Assembly (NCBI GenBank): GCA_034231615.1
Contig: CM067322.1
Span: forward strand, 65,563,349 to 65,627,348
From: Meghimatium bilineatum
Taxonomy: Eukaryota; Mollusca; Gastropoda; Stylommatophora; Philomycidae
Reading direction: 5' to 3'
DNA length: 64,000 nt
The position numbers were made by a program, and so were the translations under genes. Numbering within the stretch: the stretch's first letter is position 1; each line of letters starts with the position of its first letter. Positions 8,061 through 18,290 of this stretch are shown here, piece by piece. The notes under the pieces were generated by a model. The model worked only from the letters and a program-made list of their open reading frames with translations, searched no databases and was not told where the DNA came from.

Positions 8061-10245
8061 TAGGCATTAGGAAATCGTAAGGGGACGTGAAAGTGAATGT
8101 GGCTTAAATTACTTTCCTTGTTTTGGTAGCGTCCAAGAATCCATTTTTTGCATCACGTGAAACACTGACCACAGCAATTGTCTTTAGACAACCCGACACA
8201 ACTTTATTGTTGATAAAAGACAACTGTTTAACTTTTCTCATTCATTTGTGCATCGAATTACGTAACTAGAAGTTGGAAGTACGCTGTGTACATTTTTCAC
8301 CAAGCAATTAAATAAGCCTAGGTAAGTGTTTTTTCTCTTTGCACACGTATATTTATTAATTTGAATAAAATAGGATGTTGTAACCATGTCTAACAAATGA
8401 AACAACCATTTTCTCTTTATATACAAAATTTCACTATTTTTGGAAGTTGCCTGTAATTATTATCGAATTTTAAACAAACGCACTGCAGATCGGTCACGCA
8501 TTCCTCAGCGGCCATCTTGTTTACCGCTAATCTTTACTGCCGCGTCGATAATTCTGAAATGTCTCTTATTTAAAGAAATTGACGTTTAACAACTACAATT
8601 CCTGCCTCTTTTAATTTCTTTAATTCATTTTTAAATGATACTAGTAAAAAATCTAAGATTTATATGTAAAATAATTGAAATTATTGGTACAAGATCATGC
8701 AGAGTGCGCGTACTTATGTACTATCATTGTCCGTCGCCATGACGACTGAAGTGTTTTCTTAGTCACATCGGTCTGTTTCATGGTGATAATTTTACAAGAA
8801 ACACATTTCAAATTAAATATATATTATTTATATTGTTTATGAAGTCCAATTGCTTATAATTCTCTCATGAATATTTCGTAAAATTCACTTTTATGTGAGA
8901 GATGCTTTCTCCTTTCAATAGACCTAATAAATCAAATCAATGCAGACGTCAACTTCAGCATCTTCCAAACGTTCTCACTCTTTTTGGTATCTTTGTCTCT
9001 TGTTGTTTATTATCAAATTTGCTCAATTTTCTACATAAGCCTATCTACAGAATAATGTAATAAAGTATTTAATTATATAGGGCTAATTAGGTATCACTAA
9101 AATAGGAAAAACAAAAAGCAAATTTTGAAAACTTTGTGCACATACCTACCTGGTAATTTATTCATACCTTTGACATAGAATTGTTTATGTACATGTGTAC
9201 CAAATGCCAATAATAATAATAATCAAATATTATATTTCAGATACAAAGAGGGCTGAGGTTACAGATTGCCAGCCACATGCATGTTGCCATAAAGGGAAGC
9301 ATAGAAGAGATTTTAATTATGCTAATTAGACACTATTATTAATTATTAATTGGCTCTGGTTGCATCGGAAAATTAACACAATGTAATAAACAGGTGCGTC
9401 TTGTCTTACCGAACAAGAAAATGTATAATTTGTTATATTTTTTTAATCCTAAATAATTAATAAATGTGAAAAATGTATATGATACATTCAATTTCAATTA
9501 TGTAATTAGACGTCATTTTTAATTATTAATTAATTCTGGCTGCGTCAGAAAATTAGCATAATGTATACAACAGGTGCGTCTTGTCTTCACAAACACAAAA
9601 ATGTACAGTTTGCAATAATTTTTATCCTAAATAATTAAAAAATTTAATAAATATATATTAAATATGACAATGTGATTATGCAAATTAGACGCCATTATTA
9701 ATTATTTATTAACTCTGGCTGCATCAGAAACTTAGCAGAATGTAATCAACAGGTGCGTCTTGTCTTCACAAACACAAAAACATACAGTTTGCTATATATT
9801 TTATCCTAAATAATTAAAAAATGTGAAAAATGTATATGATACATTCAATTGCAATTATGCTAATTAGACGCAATTGTTAATTATTTATTAACTCTGCTGC
9901 GTCGGAAAATTAGCATAATGTAATCAAGAGGTGCGTCTTGTTTTCCCGAACAAGAAATGTATAATTTGTCATATTTTTTTATGCAAATAACTATGATATT
10001 CATAAATTAGTGGCTCGGTTCTAAGGTAGGGCCGCAACTTTTTGACAACTGTCATTTTATATTTCCTTATATGTTCCATGTAATTATCTTGAGGCAAAAA
10101 TTAATTCGAAAAAAATTCTTAACTTTTTTCAGAATTGACGTAGAGACTTGGTTGAGGTATCATTGGATTGCAATTTTCAAGAGCTATCTAACTGTGGTAT
10201 TTAAAATGCTGTACACCCATTTTGAAAATTTTGTCCTAATGCCTA
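8061..10245. mobile_element. Terminal-inverted-repeat DNA element inside the GT25 start exon
   Basis: The left end is TAGGCATTAGGA (8061-8072) and the right end is its exact reverse complement TCCTAATGCCTA (10234-10245). Both sides carry the direct 7-bp duplication ATTACGG (8054-8060 and 10246-10252). The 2,185-bp interior has no coding frame of note and contains a satellite block at 9310-10000, so it is a non-autonomous DNA transposon. The superfamily is uncertain: a 7-bp duplication does not fit the common 8-bp hAT or 2-bp Tc1 patterns. Perfect ends suggest a fairly recent insertion. Confidence 0.85.
9310..10000. repeat. Satellite-like block, about 179-bp unit, 4 copies
   Basis: Four copies starting at about 9313, 9495, 9672 and 9852, each with a AATTATGCTAATTAGAC-like start, TTAACTCTGGCTGCRTC, a CAGGTGCGTCTTGTCTT block and a TTTTATCCTAAATAATTAA block. 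The block lies inside the element at 8061-10245. Confidence 0.88.
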
Positions 10246-10252
10246 ATTACGG

Positions 10253-10453
10253 CAAAGAATGAGCTTTATTTCGAACTAAAGTTGCAATTACCACTGTAGG
10301 TAGAAGCTGTGGGGCGTCATCATTCAACTCTGCTCTAGCGAATATAGATTTTCCTATACCAATAAACTCTACATTACCTACAACAAACAAAAATAACAAG
10401 CACAAATATAGGTATTTCAAGTTTGGCCAACACTGTATACTGAGCGTCGCCAT
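10253..10453 (-). CDS. COLGALT: Procollagen galactosyltransferase (GT25), start exon
   Basis: The minus-strand frame from ATG (10451-10453) encodes 67 residues before the transposon duplication. Residues about 14-28 (YLYLCLLFLFVVG) are a hydrophobic signal-peptide core after MATLSIQCWPNLK, fitting an ER-lumen enzyme. Residues from about 51 read PTVVIATLVRNKAHSL, the VLLA-L-ARNxAHxLP first strand of the GT25 N-terminal domain. The ATG is the first in frame and directly precedes the signal sequence. The coding sequence then meets CCGTAAT, the target duplication of the element at 8061-10245. This junction also forms a donor-like CC|GTAATT; splicing from it to the G at 5249 would keep frame (P-IRSDHN) and drop about 18-20 residues. 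Whether the gene is still expressed cannot be told. Confidence 0.88.
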
Positions 10454-10559
10454 CTTGATTATATTAAAAACTCAACCATAACATTTGATATCGCTTAGTC
10501 TGCACGTGCATGCTCTCTGGGAGGAGAATTGGCGTAAAGCTATTGAGAAGATAATATGC

Positions 10560-10720
10560 TTATTGTTGCGTTGGTGAAACCCCTGTGAGCTGCCGTGGAC
10601 CGAAAAGAGGTTCAAATAAGTAAAGTGTCGCTGTAACATGTCATAAGAGGCGACTAAGAGGGTTTTGGAGAAAGTCTGTAGAGAGATTGTGTTCCAACCC
10701 ACACCCTCATAAGAAAATTC
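10560..10720 (+). repeat. Diverged SINE-B-like 5' piece
   Basis: Holds ATGTCATAAGAGGCGACTAAGAGGG, the SINE-B hallmark, with loosely similar flanks. It lies just upstream of the GT25 start exon. Confidence 0.5.
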
Positions 10721-10828
10721 AATATTTAGTACAATGGACAGACAAAAGATAGGATCCTCCTCCTTTCTAGTTCTTTATAAAAACCTTCAAAAGTTCCACA
10801 AAACGAAGTGATTATCTTTTTTATGTAT

Positions 10829-10852
10829 TACCCCCCCCCCCCCCCCCCCCCA
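10829..10852. repeat. Poly-C tract
   Basis: An uninterrupted run of about 22 C. Similar poly-C or poly-G runs of 8 or more bases occur at 11346, 20685, 26938, 27686, 34608 and 53852. Confidence 0.9.
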
Positions 10853-10854
10853 AT

Positions 10855-10990
10855 TTCTCATCGGTTGTGTATGCAAGCCGCATCGCCCAAGACAGAGAGG
10901 AATTCAGAGAGTTCATTGGGAAGACAACGTTCTGGAAAGTATACATCACATGACAATAACTTATGATGGTAAATGCAAGACCGAAATTAT
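10855..10990 (+). mobile_element. LINE 3' end scrap
   Basis: Encodes ASRIAQDREEFREFIGKTTF WKVYIT then stop, with a CATGACAATAACTTATGATGG end. The same C-terminus is found antisense at 11600-11830 and inside the hAT-like element at about 55130-55225. Confidence 0.75.
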
Positions 10991-11099
10991 AAGCAGAATA
11001 GGACAAGCAAAAGCAGCATCCCATAAAATTGCATTATTGGAGGATGGGTAATGTTTCATTCTCATTCATTAGTCAAAGTAACCAAAAAAAATTCTGACG

Positions 11100-11510
11100 T
11101 CGGATGTTTCAGGTCGAATGGTGCATAAGTTGCAGCCTAGCTGTAAAGCATGATACAATACATAGTGCAAAGAGTGCCACATTGCTATCATGCAGACCCA
11201 GGGTGAGCAGAAACCAAGATTCTAAAAGTACCCTCTCGTGGTGCACCCTGGGAACAGAAACACAGCGGCTTATGCTGTGTTCCTTGCCAACACTTTTATA
11301 TTTCATGTCCGTGAATGTGAAGGTTGAAGATAAAATAATAACTTAGGGGGGGGGGGGGGAGACAAGCAATATCTCTGACAGCTCTGCGCCACACGCATTG
11401 GCAATGTCGACCCATGGTGACGCAAGTCACTCTAGCTCTGTCAGCCGAAATGAAGATATATTGTGGAGCGGCCAGTATCAGTGTCCCGAGATAGGTAGAT
11501 GTCATTACGA
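11100..11510 (+). repeat. Unclassified repeat family C, copy 1
   Basis: Shares with 13075-13350 (same strand) and 22700-22870 (reverse) the segments CAGACCCAGGGTGAGCAGA or GCGGACCCAGGGTTAGCAGA, CTCTCGTGGTGCACCCTGG, GCTGTGTTCCTTGCCAACAC and GAGACAAGCAATATCTCTGA. About 300 bp long. The first 70 bp (GTCGGATGTTTCAGGTC...) resemble SINE-B. It has no protein-coding similarity that I recognise. A poly-G run interrupts it at 11346. Confidence 0.7.
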
Positions 11511-11599
11511 ATATCGAAAATCGTGCGCAAGTCTCATGGGAAGTAAGACTGGCATACTATTATGAGAGGGCAGCACATCGCTAGAGGGCAGCGCCACGT

Positions 11600-11830
11600 G
11601 AAGATGTGTCATGTGACGTATTCCTTCCAGAACGTTGTCTTCCCAATGAACTCTTTGAACCTCTCTCTGTCTTGGGCGATGTGGCTTGCATTTTCTAGCG
11701 ATGTATTCATGTTATCTTTACTGTCGTCAGTCCATCGTCTTCTTGGTCTGCGCTTTCTCCTCATTCCAGGTACTCTTTCCTCCATTATTTGTCTTTCTAA
11801 ACAGTTGTGTCTCTTTATATGACCAAACAC
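11600..11830 (-). mobile_element. RTE-like LINE 3' end, antisense
   Basis: Minus strand encodes MFGHIKRHNCLERQIMEERV, RRWTDDSKDNMNTSLE and REFxEFIGKTTFWKEYVT-stop. Tail lies near 11600. The frame is still open over 73 codons, suggesting moderate age. It sits head-to-head with the next fragment. Confidence 0.85.
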
Positions 11831-12390
11831 TAATAGATCTAGTCAATAAATCAAGTTATGAATATGGGCTGGATATAAATATCCAAAAAACAAAAACCAT
11901 GATAATCAGCAAAGACACAGAAGAACAAGAACTAAACATAAACATACATGGAGAGAAACTACAACAAGTAAAACGTATCAATATCTTGGAAACATAGTCA
12001 CAAATGATGGCAGATGTGAAACAAAAGTTAAAAGGAGAATAGGAATGGCTAAAAGTATCTTCAATTACATGAGGAAAATATTAACATCTAAACAAATTAC
12101 AAACAAGTTAAACATGAAAATTATAAAATGCTACATCTACTCTATATTAATATATGGCTCAGAAACATGGACACTAAATAAACAATTAGAAGATAGAATT
12201 GATGCCTTTGAGATGTGGGTATATAGAATAATAGGGAGAACATCATGGAAAGAGAAGAAAACAAATAAAGAGGTACTAAAATTTCTAAATACACTTAATA
12301 TGAAGAAAGAACTACTAAGAGAAATAAAGATCAGGTAAATAAAATATTTTGGTCACATTAAAAGACATAACACCTTATTGAAGAACAAAC
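11831..12390 (+). mobile_element. RTE-like LINE C-terminal fragment
   Basis: The plus strand carries INIQKTKTMIISKD, GEKLQQVKR, then a shifted frame MAKSIFNYMRKILTSKQITN, YGSETWTLNKQLEDRIDAFE, MWVYRIIGRTSWKEKKTN and IKYFGHIKRHNT. These are the thumb and C-terminal blocks of an endonuclease-reverse transcriptase in the standard order. At least one frameshift (between 11997 and 12045) and stops; 5'-truncated. Confidence 0.87.
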
Positions 12391-13070
12391 GTTGAATGTT
12401 TGAGTACGTTGAATGTTGTACTCAACTTTTTTTAAAAATTGTTTGCTCCTTTCTTCCAAGTTTGTTGATACCATTGTATTTTTTAGTTGCGTAGATTAGT
12501 TGAGTTCCATCCATTTCCTGCCCATGGTAATGAACTTGTGATGAGGATCTTCATTTATGGAGATAACAATTGCTCCTGCTTGTTTTCGCTAGAAAATTAT
12601 CAATCTCATTTTCTGAAATCCATTGGAGAACGATTTATTTTGCTTGGTTGTTTAGTTCAGATATGATTTTGCTTCTTACTCGCTCTCGGAAAGTAGTCAG
12701 ACACTGATACGAATTTCATCGATGAACTCCCCTGTGATCACCAGCTGGTGGAATGTGGAGCTAGGTTCTGGAGGGATTGCAAAACATAGATTATTTGGCA
12801 TCAGTCATGATCACTATCTTGTATTCATGGAAGTGGGATCTTATCTAACTGATAATTTGTCATTTTGCGTAGACTTTGTGTCGTCAGCCAATCAAAAGTA
12901 TGGGAAAGTGAAATCAGCCAAGATAAATTATGCGAGTTTTGGAAGAGAATGAAAAATGTTACAGAGGAAACTGCTTGAAAGCTCTACAGCAGTTAGTTTT
13001 TATTCCTTGTATGATTCATCATCTGCTGGTTTATATGATGGCCTCTGTTTTTTCCTGGTTTATATCTTTG
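12390..13070. other. Unrecognised, possibly antisense retroelement debris
   Basis: No clear feature. The minus strand has short blocks reminiscent of an RNase H to C-terminal region of a LINE (IVLQWISEN, LAKTS), but too broken to call. Confidence 0.3.
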
Positions 13071-13074
13071 ATGC

Positions 13075-13350
13075 ATGGAGTGCACATGTTTCAACATTAC
13101 TCTCGTGCGGACCCAGGGTTAGCAGATAACCAATATCAAAAAAGTACCTCGTCGTGGTGAACCTTAGAAAAGGAAACACAACGGTTTCAGCTGTGTTCCT
13201 GGCCAACACTTTTGGGGATCGTGTCCGTTGACGTAGAGGCTGTAGGTGGAATAAGAACTGCCTGCAAAGAGACAAGCAATATCTCTGATACCTCTACACC
13301 AGCACATCCAGCAACACTGGATATAACAATGTTAATGTCCCGATATGGGT
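13075..13350 (+). repeat. Unclassified repeat family C, copy 2
   Basis: See copy at 11100-11510. Segments TGCGGACCCAGGGTTAGCAG, TCGTCGTGGTGAACCTTAG, GCTGTGTTCCTGGCCAACAC and GAGACAAGCAATATCTCTGA line up in order. Confidence 0.7.
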
Positions 13351-13548
13351 AGATTTCGCTAGGGTATAACAATGTTAATGTTACGATATGGGTAGATTTC
13401 GCTAGGGTATAACAATGTTAATGTTGCGATATGGGTTATTTCGCTAGGATATAGCAATGTTAATGTTACGATATGGGTAGATTTCGCTAGGGTATAACAA
13501 TGTTGATGTCTCGATATGGGTAAACTTCGCTAGGATATGGCAATACTC
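13320..13548. repeat. 43-bp tandem array, about 5 copies
   Basis: Unit with TATAACAATGTTAATGTTAC followed by GATATGGGTAGATTTCGCTA and GGG. It begins at the end of repeat C copy 2. Confidence 0.93.
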
Positions 13549-14202
13549 AGAGTACACATTTAATCTGGAAACGGCAGTACACGCTAGATGACAGCGTTGT
13601 GTATTGTAAAACGATATAGTGGCATCGAAGTCACAATTGTCATATGTGAGACCGTACGGCGGAAATGATGTTCATGCTCGAGAACACACACAAGCCCACA
13701 TACCTCACCGCAATTGACCCCATCTAAAGTAGGAGTCATGATTCAGATGTTGGAAACCTAATCTCTGACCGAAGCAGTGGTGCGGCTCGGACTCTGAACG
13801 CTGTGGGCAACGTAGACGGGGATCAAGTTCTTGTCTTTGATGACATAGCAAACCTAGTCTAACTCGACTATCGACGTTGCCCAACACGACTCATACTGAG
13901 AGGATTGGGCTCAGTACCAAAGGACACAGAGGTGAATGATGTCTTATTACACGAGATTTGTTCGTTGACTGAGTAGCTCTTTGTCCGAGACAGGCTGCAG
14001 TCTTTGGGTGATAAATGCAACAGCCCAGAGTAAAAAACACAGGTCGCGCCTGCAGATGAATTGGAAGGCCATAACAAGCGGACGAGGCGAGTGCGTGACA
14101 AATGCACAAGCAAAATTCCAGACCCACCCCCCCCCTTCCCTGGCGTGTATGTCGAAGATTCACCTCGCATAGGAAGTGATATCAACACTGAGTCTAATTT
14201 GA
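13549..14202. other. Unrecognised, less AT-rich stretch
   Basis: Overlapping frames of 60-115 codons are open on both strands but none shows a recognisable domain; the composition (fewer A/T than neighbours) lengthens chance frames. No confident feature. Confidence 0.35.
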
Positions 14203-14360
14203 CTATTGGCAACAAGGTTCATACAGAAGAAATCTACTATTGGCAACAAGGTTCATACAGAAGAAATCGATTATTGGCAACAAGGTTCATACAGAAGAAA
14301 TCGATTATTGGCAACAAGGTTCATACAGAAGAAATCGATTATTTGCAGCAAGGTTCATGA
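14203..14360. repeat. 34-bp tandem array, about 4.5 copies
   Basis: Unit ATTGGCAACAAGGTTCATAC then AGAAGAAATCGATT. Open in several frames only because the unit lacks stops. Confidence 0.95.
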
Positions 14361-14514
14361 AGAAGAAATTGTGTCTGGGACCTATGGTCACGAAGGGTGG
14401 TAATGGAATATTCTTCCTACACGAGGAACAATACGCTGGCTGCGAAGCGCCTTGTTGGAGGAAAGATGCACAGTGGGTAACAGACAAAATACCAACCCGT
14501 CTCGTAACATATAG

Positions 14515-14660
14515 CTGAGTAAAAGGCTTCTTTAATAGGCATTGCACTACGCCTAAATCTAAAATATGCTGTGTGTGAAAGAAAGCTCAGAGAAAGCACC
14601 ATATTGCACATAGGAAGTAAGAGCAAGTTGCTCGCAATTTCTGGGGTTAGTGACAAACAA
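14515..14660 (+). repeat. Unclassified repeat family D, copy 1
   Basis: Shares GAGTAAAAGGCTTCTTTAAT, a GAAAGAAAGCTCAGAGAAAG block and GCACATAGGAAGTAAGAG with copies at 23280-23400 and 48825-48970, all on the plus strand. About 130-145 bp. Confidence 0.65.
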
Positions 14661-14664
14661 TCTT

Positions 14665-14805
14665 CTTCATTGTTCTGAAACTCCTGCAGATTAACAGGAT
14701 GCAATCTGGAGAACGGAGTGCTGTGTCATTGTTTACAGCATTTCTGCAGCTTTCTACCTGACACATCCGACGTCAGCATGGTTTTGGGTCCACTTTCTTA
14801 TTTCC
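14665..14805 (-). repeat. SINE-B 3' half
   Basis: Reverse copy: CTTCTTCATTGTTCTGAAAC, AACTCCTGCAGATTAACAGG, TGTGTCATTGTTTACAGCAT and CCTGACACATCCGACGTCAG. Confidence 0.85.
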
Positions 14806-15160
14806 CTGATCATTTTTTAATGTGTCTGAACACTTGTCTGATGTTGTACAGAAGGCTTTCATTTCTGGTGTTCTGGGTTGATTCCAGTAAGGATTTTCAT
14901 TCTGTGAATATATTCATATTCTTTGCAATTCTGGTTTCGTGATGATTTTCAGTGCATGGAGTGCAATTGTTAAGACCCTATGCTATAAAGTTGAAGAATG
15001 TTTTCATGGTTGGAAAACTTAAAATATTGTCATATTTGATTCTTATGAACAAGTCACCTTCGCTATTCATTACTGTCTCCGAGTATATATAGAGTGACTC
15101 ATTTTTGTATCCCCAGTGACTCGATGAGCACGATTATTAAAATATAGACTGGTTGCGCTC
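14806..15160. other. No recognisable feature
   Basis: Anonymous sequence between SINE-B and a minisatellite. Confidence 0.4.
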
Positions 15161-15164
15161 CTGA

Positions 15165-15765
15165 ACAGTGGATTGCGGCAGTGGAGAGAATAGTGGATTG
15201 AGGCAGTGGAGAGAATAGTGGACTGAGGCAATGGAGAGAAAGGTGAATTGAGGCAGTGGAGAGAATAGTGGATTGAGGCAGTGGAGAGAATAGTGGATTG
15301 AGGCAGTGTAGAGAATATGGGATTGATGTAGTGTAGAGAATATTGGATTGAGGCAGTGTAGAGAATATTGTATTGAGGCAGTGTAGGGAATATTGGATTG
15401 AGGCAGTGCAGAGAATATTGGATTGAGGCAGTGGAGAGAACAGTGGATTGAGACAGTGGAGAGAACAGTGGATTGAGACAGTGGAGAGAATAGTGGATTG
15501 AGGCAGTGTAGAGAATATTGGATTGAGGCAGTGGAGAGAACAGTGGATTGAGACAGTGGAGAGAACAGTGGATTGAGACAGTGGAGAGAATAGTGGATTG
15601 AGACAGTGGAGAGAATAGTGGATTGAGACAGTGGAGAAAACAGTGGATTGAGGCAGTGGAGAGAGCAGTGGATTTAGACAGTGTAGAGAATAGTGGATTT
15701 AGAAAGTATAGAGAATAGTGGATTGAGACAGCGGAGAGAATAGTGGATTGAGGCAGCGGAGAGAT
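15165..15765. repeat. 25-bp tandem array, about 24 copies
   Basis: Unit of the form GTGGATTGAGGCAGTGGAGA then GAATA. Copies vary at a few positions (GGCAGTGTA, GACAGTGGA), and the variants cluster, showing partial homogenisation. It ends exactly where LINE RNase H sequence begins. Confidence 0.96.
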
Positions 15766-16300
15766 CGATGTTGGAATGCGACACGTTGATTTTCGTGCTG
15801 GTCATGTGGGTGTTCAAGGGAATGAGATAGCAGATCGGTTACCTTGCACAGCTACTGTGTCGTGTGGTAGAGCAACGGATCGTGCCGACTTTTTAAACTC
15901 CTTACGAGAAACACTGCCAAATTAATTTTATGAGGATTTCTCTTCCTTGTCCAAAATAATCGAAATGCGGCGTTGCTAGAAATAAGCGCAACTGTTGGCT
16001 TAGAAAAATAGTTGTAAAGGAACAGGGAACTGAACTTTGTCATTCCTGTAATGATTGCTACACGCAAGAGTAAATCAGACTTATCAGGAGTGCAGCGATG
16101 GTAATCCAACGACAAACTTCTTCTTCAGCGTTCTTTCTCGAACTCCCACTAGATCTCTATTGTAGCAGGACAATGACCGCACTAGATTTACAGCAGGATA
16201 TAGTCCAGAGAATGGAAATGCTGTGTGGCGTCGTTTTATTTGCGCAAATGGCTAGACACATCTGTCTTCGGCGGCAACGCCAAACTAACTAACTATATAT
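15766..16300 (+). mobile_element. RNase H-bearing LINE 3' end, with nested SINE-A
   Basis: Reads FRAGHVGVQGNEIADRLP, the C-terminal His-to-Asp block of a retroelement RNase H (GHVGxxGNExAD), then RATDRADFLNSLRETLP and further blocks shared with 5530-5998, and ends in the GTGCAGCGATGGTAATCCAACGAC tail continuing as TAACTAACTA at 16286. SINE-A lies in the tail. Several stops in the second half. Confidence 0.82.
16118..16274 (-). repeat. SINE-A in a LINE tail, 11-bp duplication
   Basis: Full-length reverse copy. Flanks CAACGACAAAC (16107-16117) and CAACGCCAAAC (16275-16285) differ by one base and together rebuild the LINE tail CCAACGACAAAC-TAACTAACTA. Confidence 0.92.
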
Positions 16301-16404
16301 TGTGAATAGAATTTGGAGTTGGGACGTGGAGCTTAAAAACGGCACATGTCGAAGCACACTTCGTAAACAACTGCCCACACGATATATATCAGGGTACATT
16401 CATT

Positions 16405-16690
16405 ATCATCAGGTGCCATGCCGACTAGCGTAGGCGGTCACGGCTCTCCACAGCTCTTTGTCCACAGTATTATGTATCAAGGTCATTGTTGTTTCCTTGC
16501 CGTGCCAGGCTGTCAAACAGTCTAATATTATCTCACGTTGTCGCCCTCTGTCTCTGTTGCCTTCAATTTTGCCTGTTGTGACTATGTTATTTAAACCTGC
16601 CTGTCTCATGAAGTGGCCAAAAAAAGAAGATTGCATTTTTCTTATATTGTTGATTAAGGTACGTTTTGCATTTGACTCTTTCAACAGCTC
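16405..16690 (-). mobile_element. RTE-like LINE C-terminus, antisense
   Basis: A 91-codon open frame on the minus strand: NNIRKMQSSFFGHFMRQAGL, NIVTTGKIEGNRDRGRQRE, CLTAWHGKETTMTLIHN and ELWRAVTAYASRHGT-stop, with a TGATGATAATGAATG tail. It is the cleanest copy of the family seen broken at 1495-2035, 21020-21255 and 21730-22000. Confidence 0.9.
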
Positions 16691-16699
16691 TACATTTTA

Positions 16700-17031
16700 A
16701 CACCAGGGTACATTATCATTACGAAATATGGACTGTTCGAGGTCAGATGTTTTAGTTGTACAGTGCCACTACTTTGCCTTACTTTCGATGAAATATCGAT
16801 TTATATAAAGTGTCTGCATATCAGCCTTATTCATATTCGAACTCAACAGGTAAAACATCACCTTGTTCCCCCCACACACTTCCCCCTTTCCCCACACTCT
16901 CAATCGAAAGGATAAACACTAGTCTGCGTTATCTGTGAGCAATTACGATTTTCAATTCAAATTGATTTATGTGAAATTACCGCTTTTCATGTAAACCCAA
17001 TCTGCGATTTAATTCAGCTTACAATTAAAAA
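16700..17031. other. No recognisable feature
   Basis: Anonymous sequence with a C-rich patch at about 16868-16905. Confidence 0.4.
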
Positions 17032-18089
17032 GTAATCTACTAGTATTTACTGCTGTTTATTCAAAACTAATTTACGAGTAATTACAGCATTCATTCAAAA
17101 CTAATATACAAGTAATTATACGTTTTGGTTACAAACTAATCTATGAATAATTATAGTTTTTCATTTCAAACTAATCTTCGAGTAATTATAGCTCTTCATT
17201 TCAAACTAATCTTCGAGTAATTATAGCTCTTCATTTCAAACTAATCTTCGAGTAATTATAGCTTTTCATTTCAAACTAATATACTATTAATTACAACTTT
17301 CATTCCAATATAAATATACTACATATATATGTGTAGAATATAGGGTCCTATATGGTGAAATATTATGAGGAAATATAATACATTTCATCTACTAGTAACA
17401 AAAGCTTTCATTCACATGACTCTACTAGTTAATATATTTTTTCATTCATAACGAATCTAGAAGTAATTACCTGTACAGCTTTTCATTCGGAATTAATCTA
17501 AAATAGCGTACGTTCTAGTACGATAGTATTACAAACCTGTATAGGCATAAGCAAAACAATTATATTTATTAAAACTCTCGACTTGTTGGATGTCTTTTGT
17601 TGATGAGAGTATTTTATATACCTCTCAATGTTCGTGAACACCTGCTGTATACTATATTTGTTGCTTCGAGTATTTCTTACAACCCTGACATAGTAATGTG
17701 CATCTGCGGTTTAATTTCGAGAGACAAAATCTACAGCGATCACGATTACAACATTATATACCACTTAATTGGCCCATTCGGTACATTTTATCAAATATAT
17801 ACAGTATATTAAATAACGCATAATGAAAGAAAAACTGCATGTTACGCTATAACATTAAATTATTGTTTATTTCATCTCCGTCTGCTTTGTTATTAACCTT
17901 TTTTAAATAAACTGACATTATAGCACAATGTGAAACAATAACCAAACTGTCAGACGATATCTGCCAATGTGGAGAGTGTCTCAGTAACAAAACAAAGAAA
18001 ATATAACAAATATTATAATGTATTATTGTCAGGTGTTAGTAATATAACAAATTCTTCACAAAATATCTTGTAGGGATATTTGATGATGG

Positions 18090-18290
18090 AAGAAGACGAA
18101 TAAATCAGAGAGGAAAGTATGGATCGACAATATTAAAGCCAGGACAGGAATAAGATTCTCCACTCAAACAAAAAACTGATAACAGATAGGCATGGCGAAA
18201 GTTTTGTGTGGATGTTTCCAGAGTGGCAACCCTGACGGTTATGGGTTTGATGATGACGATGATGAATATAGCAAATAGTAAATTAATATT
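18090..18290 (+). mobile_element. LINE 3' tail fragment
   Basis: Encodes WIDNIKARTGIRFSTQT-like and KLITDRHGESFVW blocks and then a TTTGATGATGACGATGATGAA tail, as LINE C-termini here do. Short and decayed. Confidence 0.6.

Noticed and set aside
13705-14215. Several overlapping frames of 60-115 codons on both strands
   Set aside because: Mutually overlapping, no recognisable domain; explained by lower A/T content and few stops.
15165-15765. Periodic 25-bp units considered as regulatory sites
   Set aside because: Plain tandem repeat with variant clustering; no motif of a known factor.
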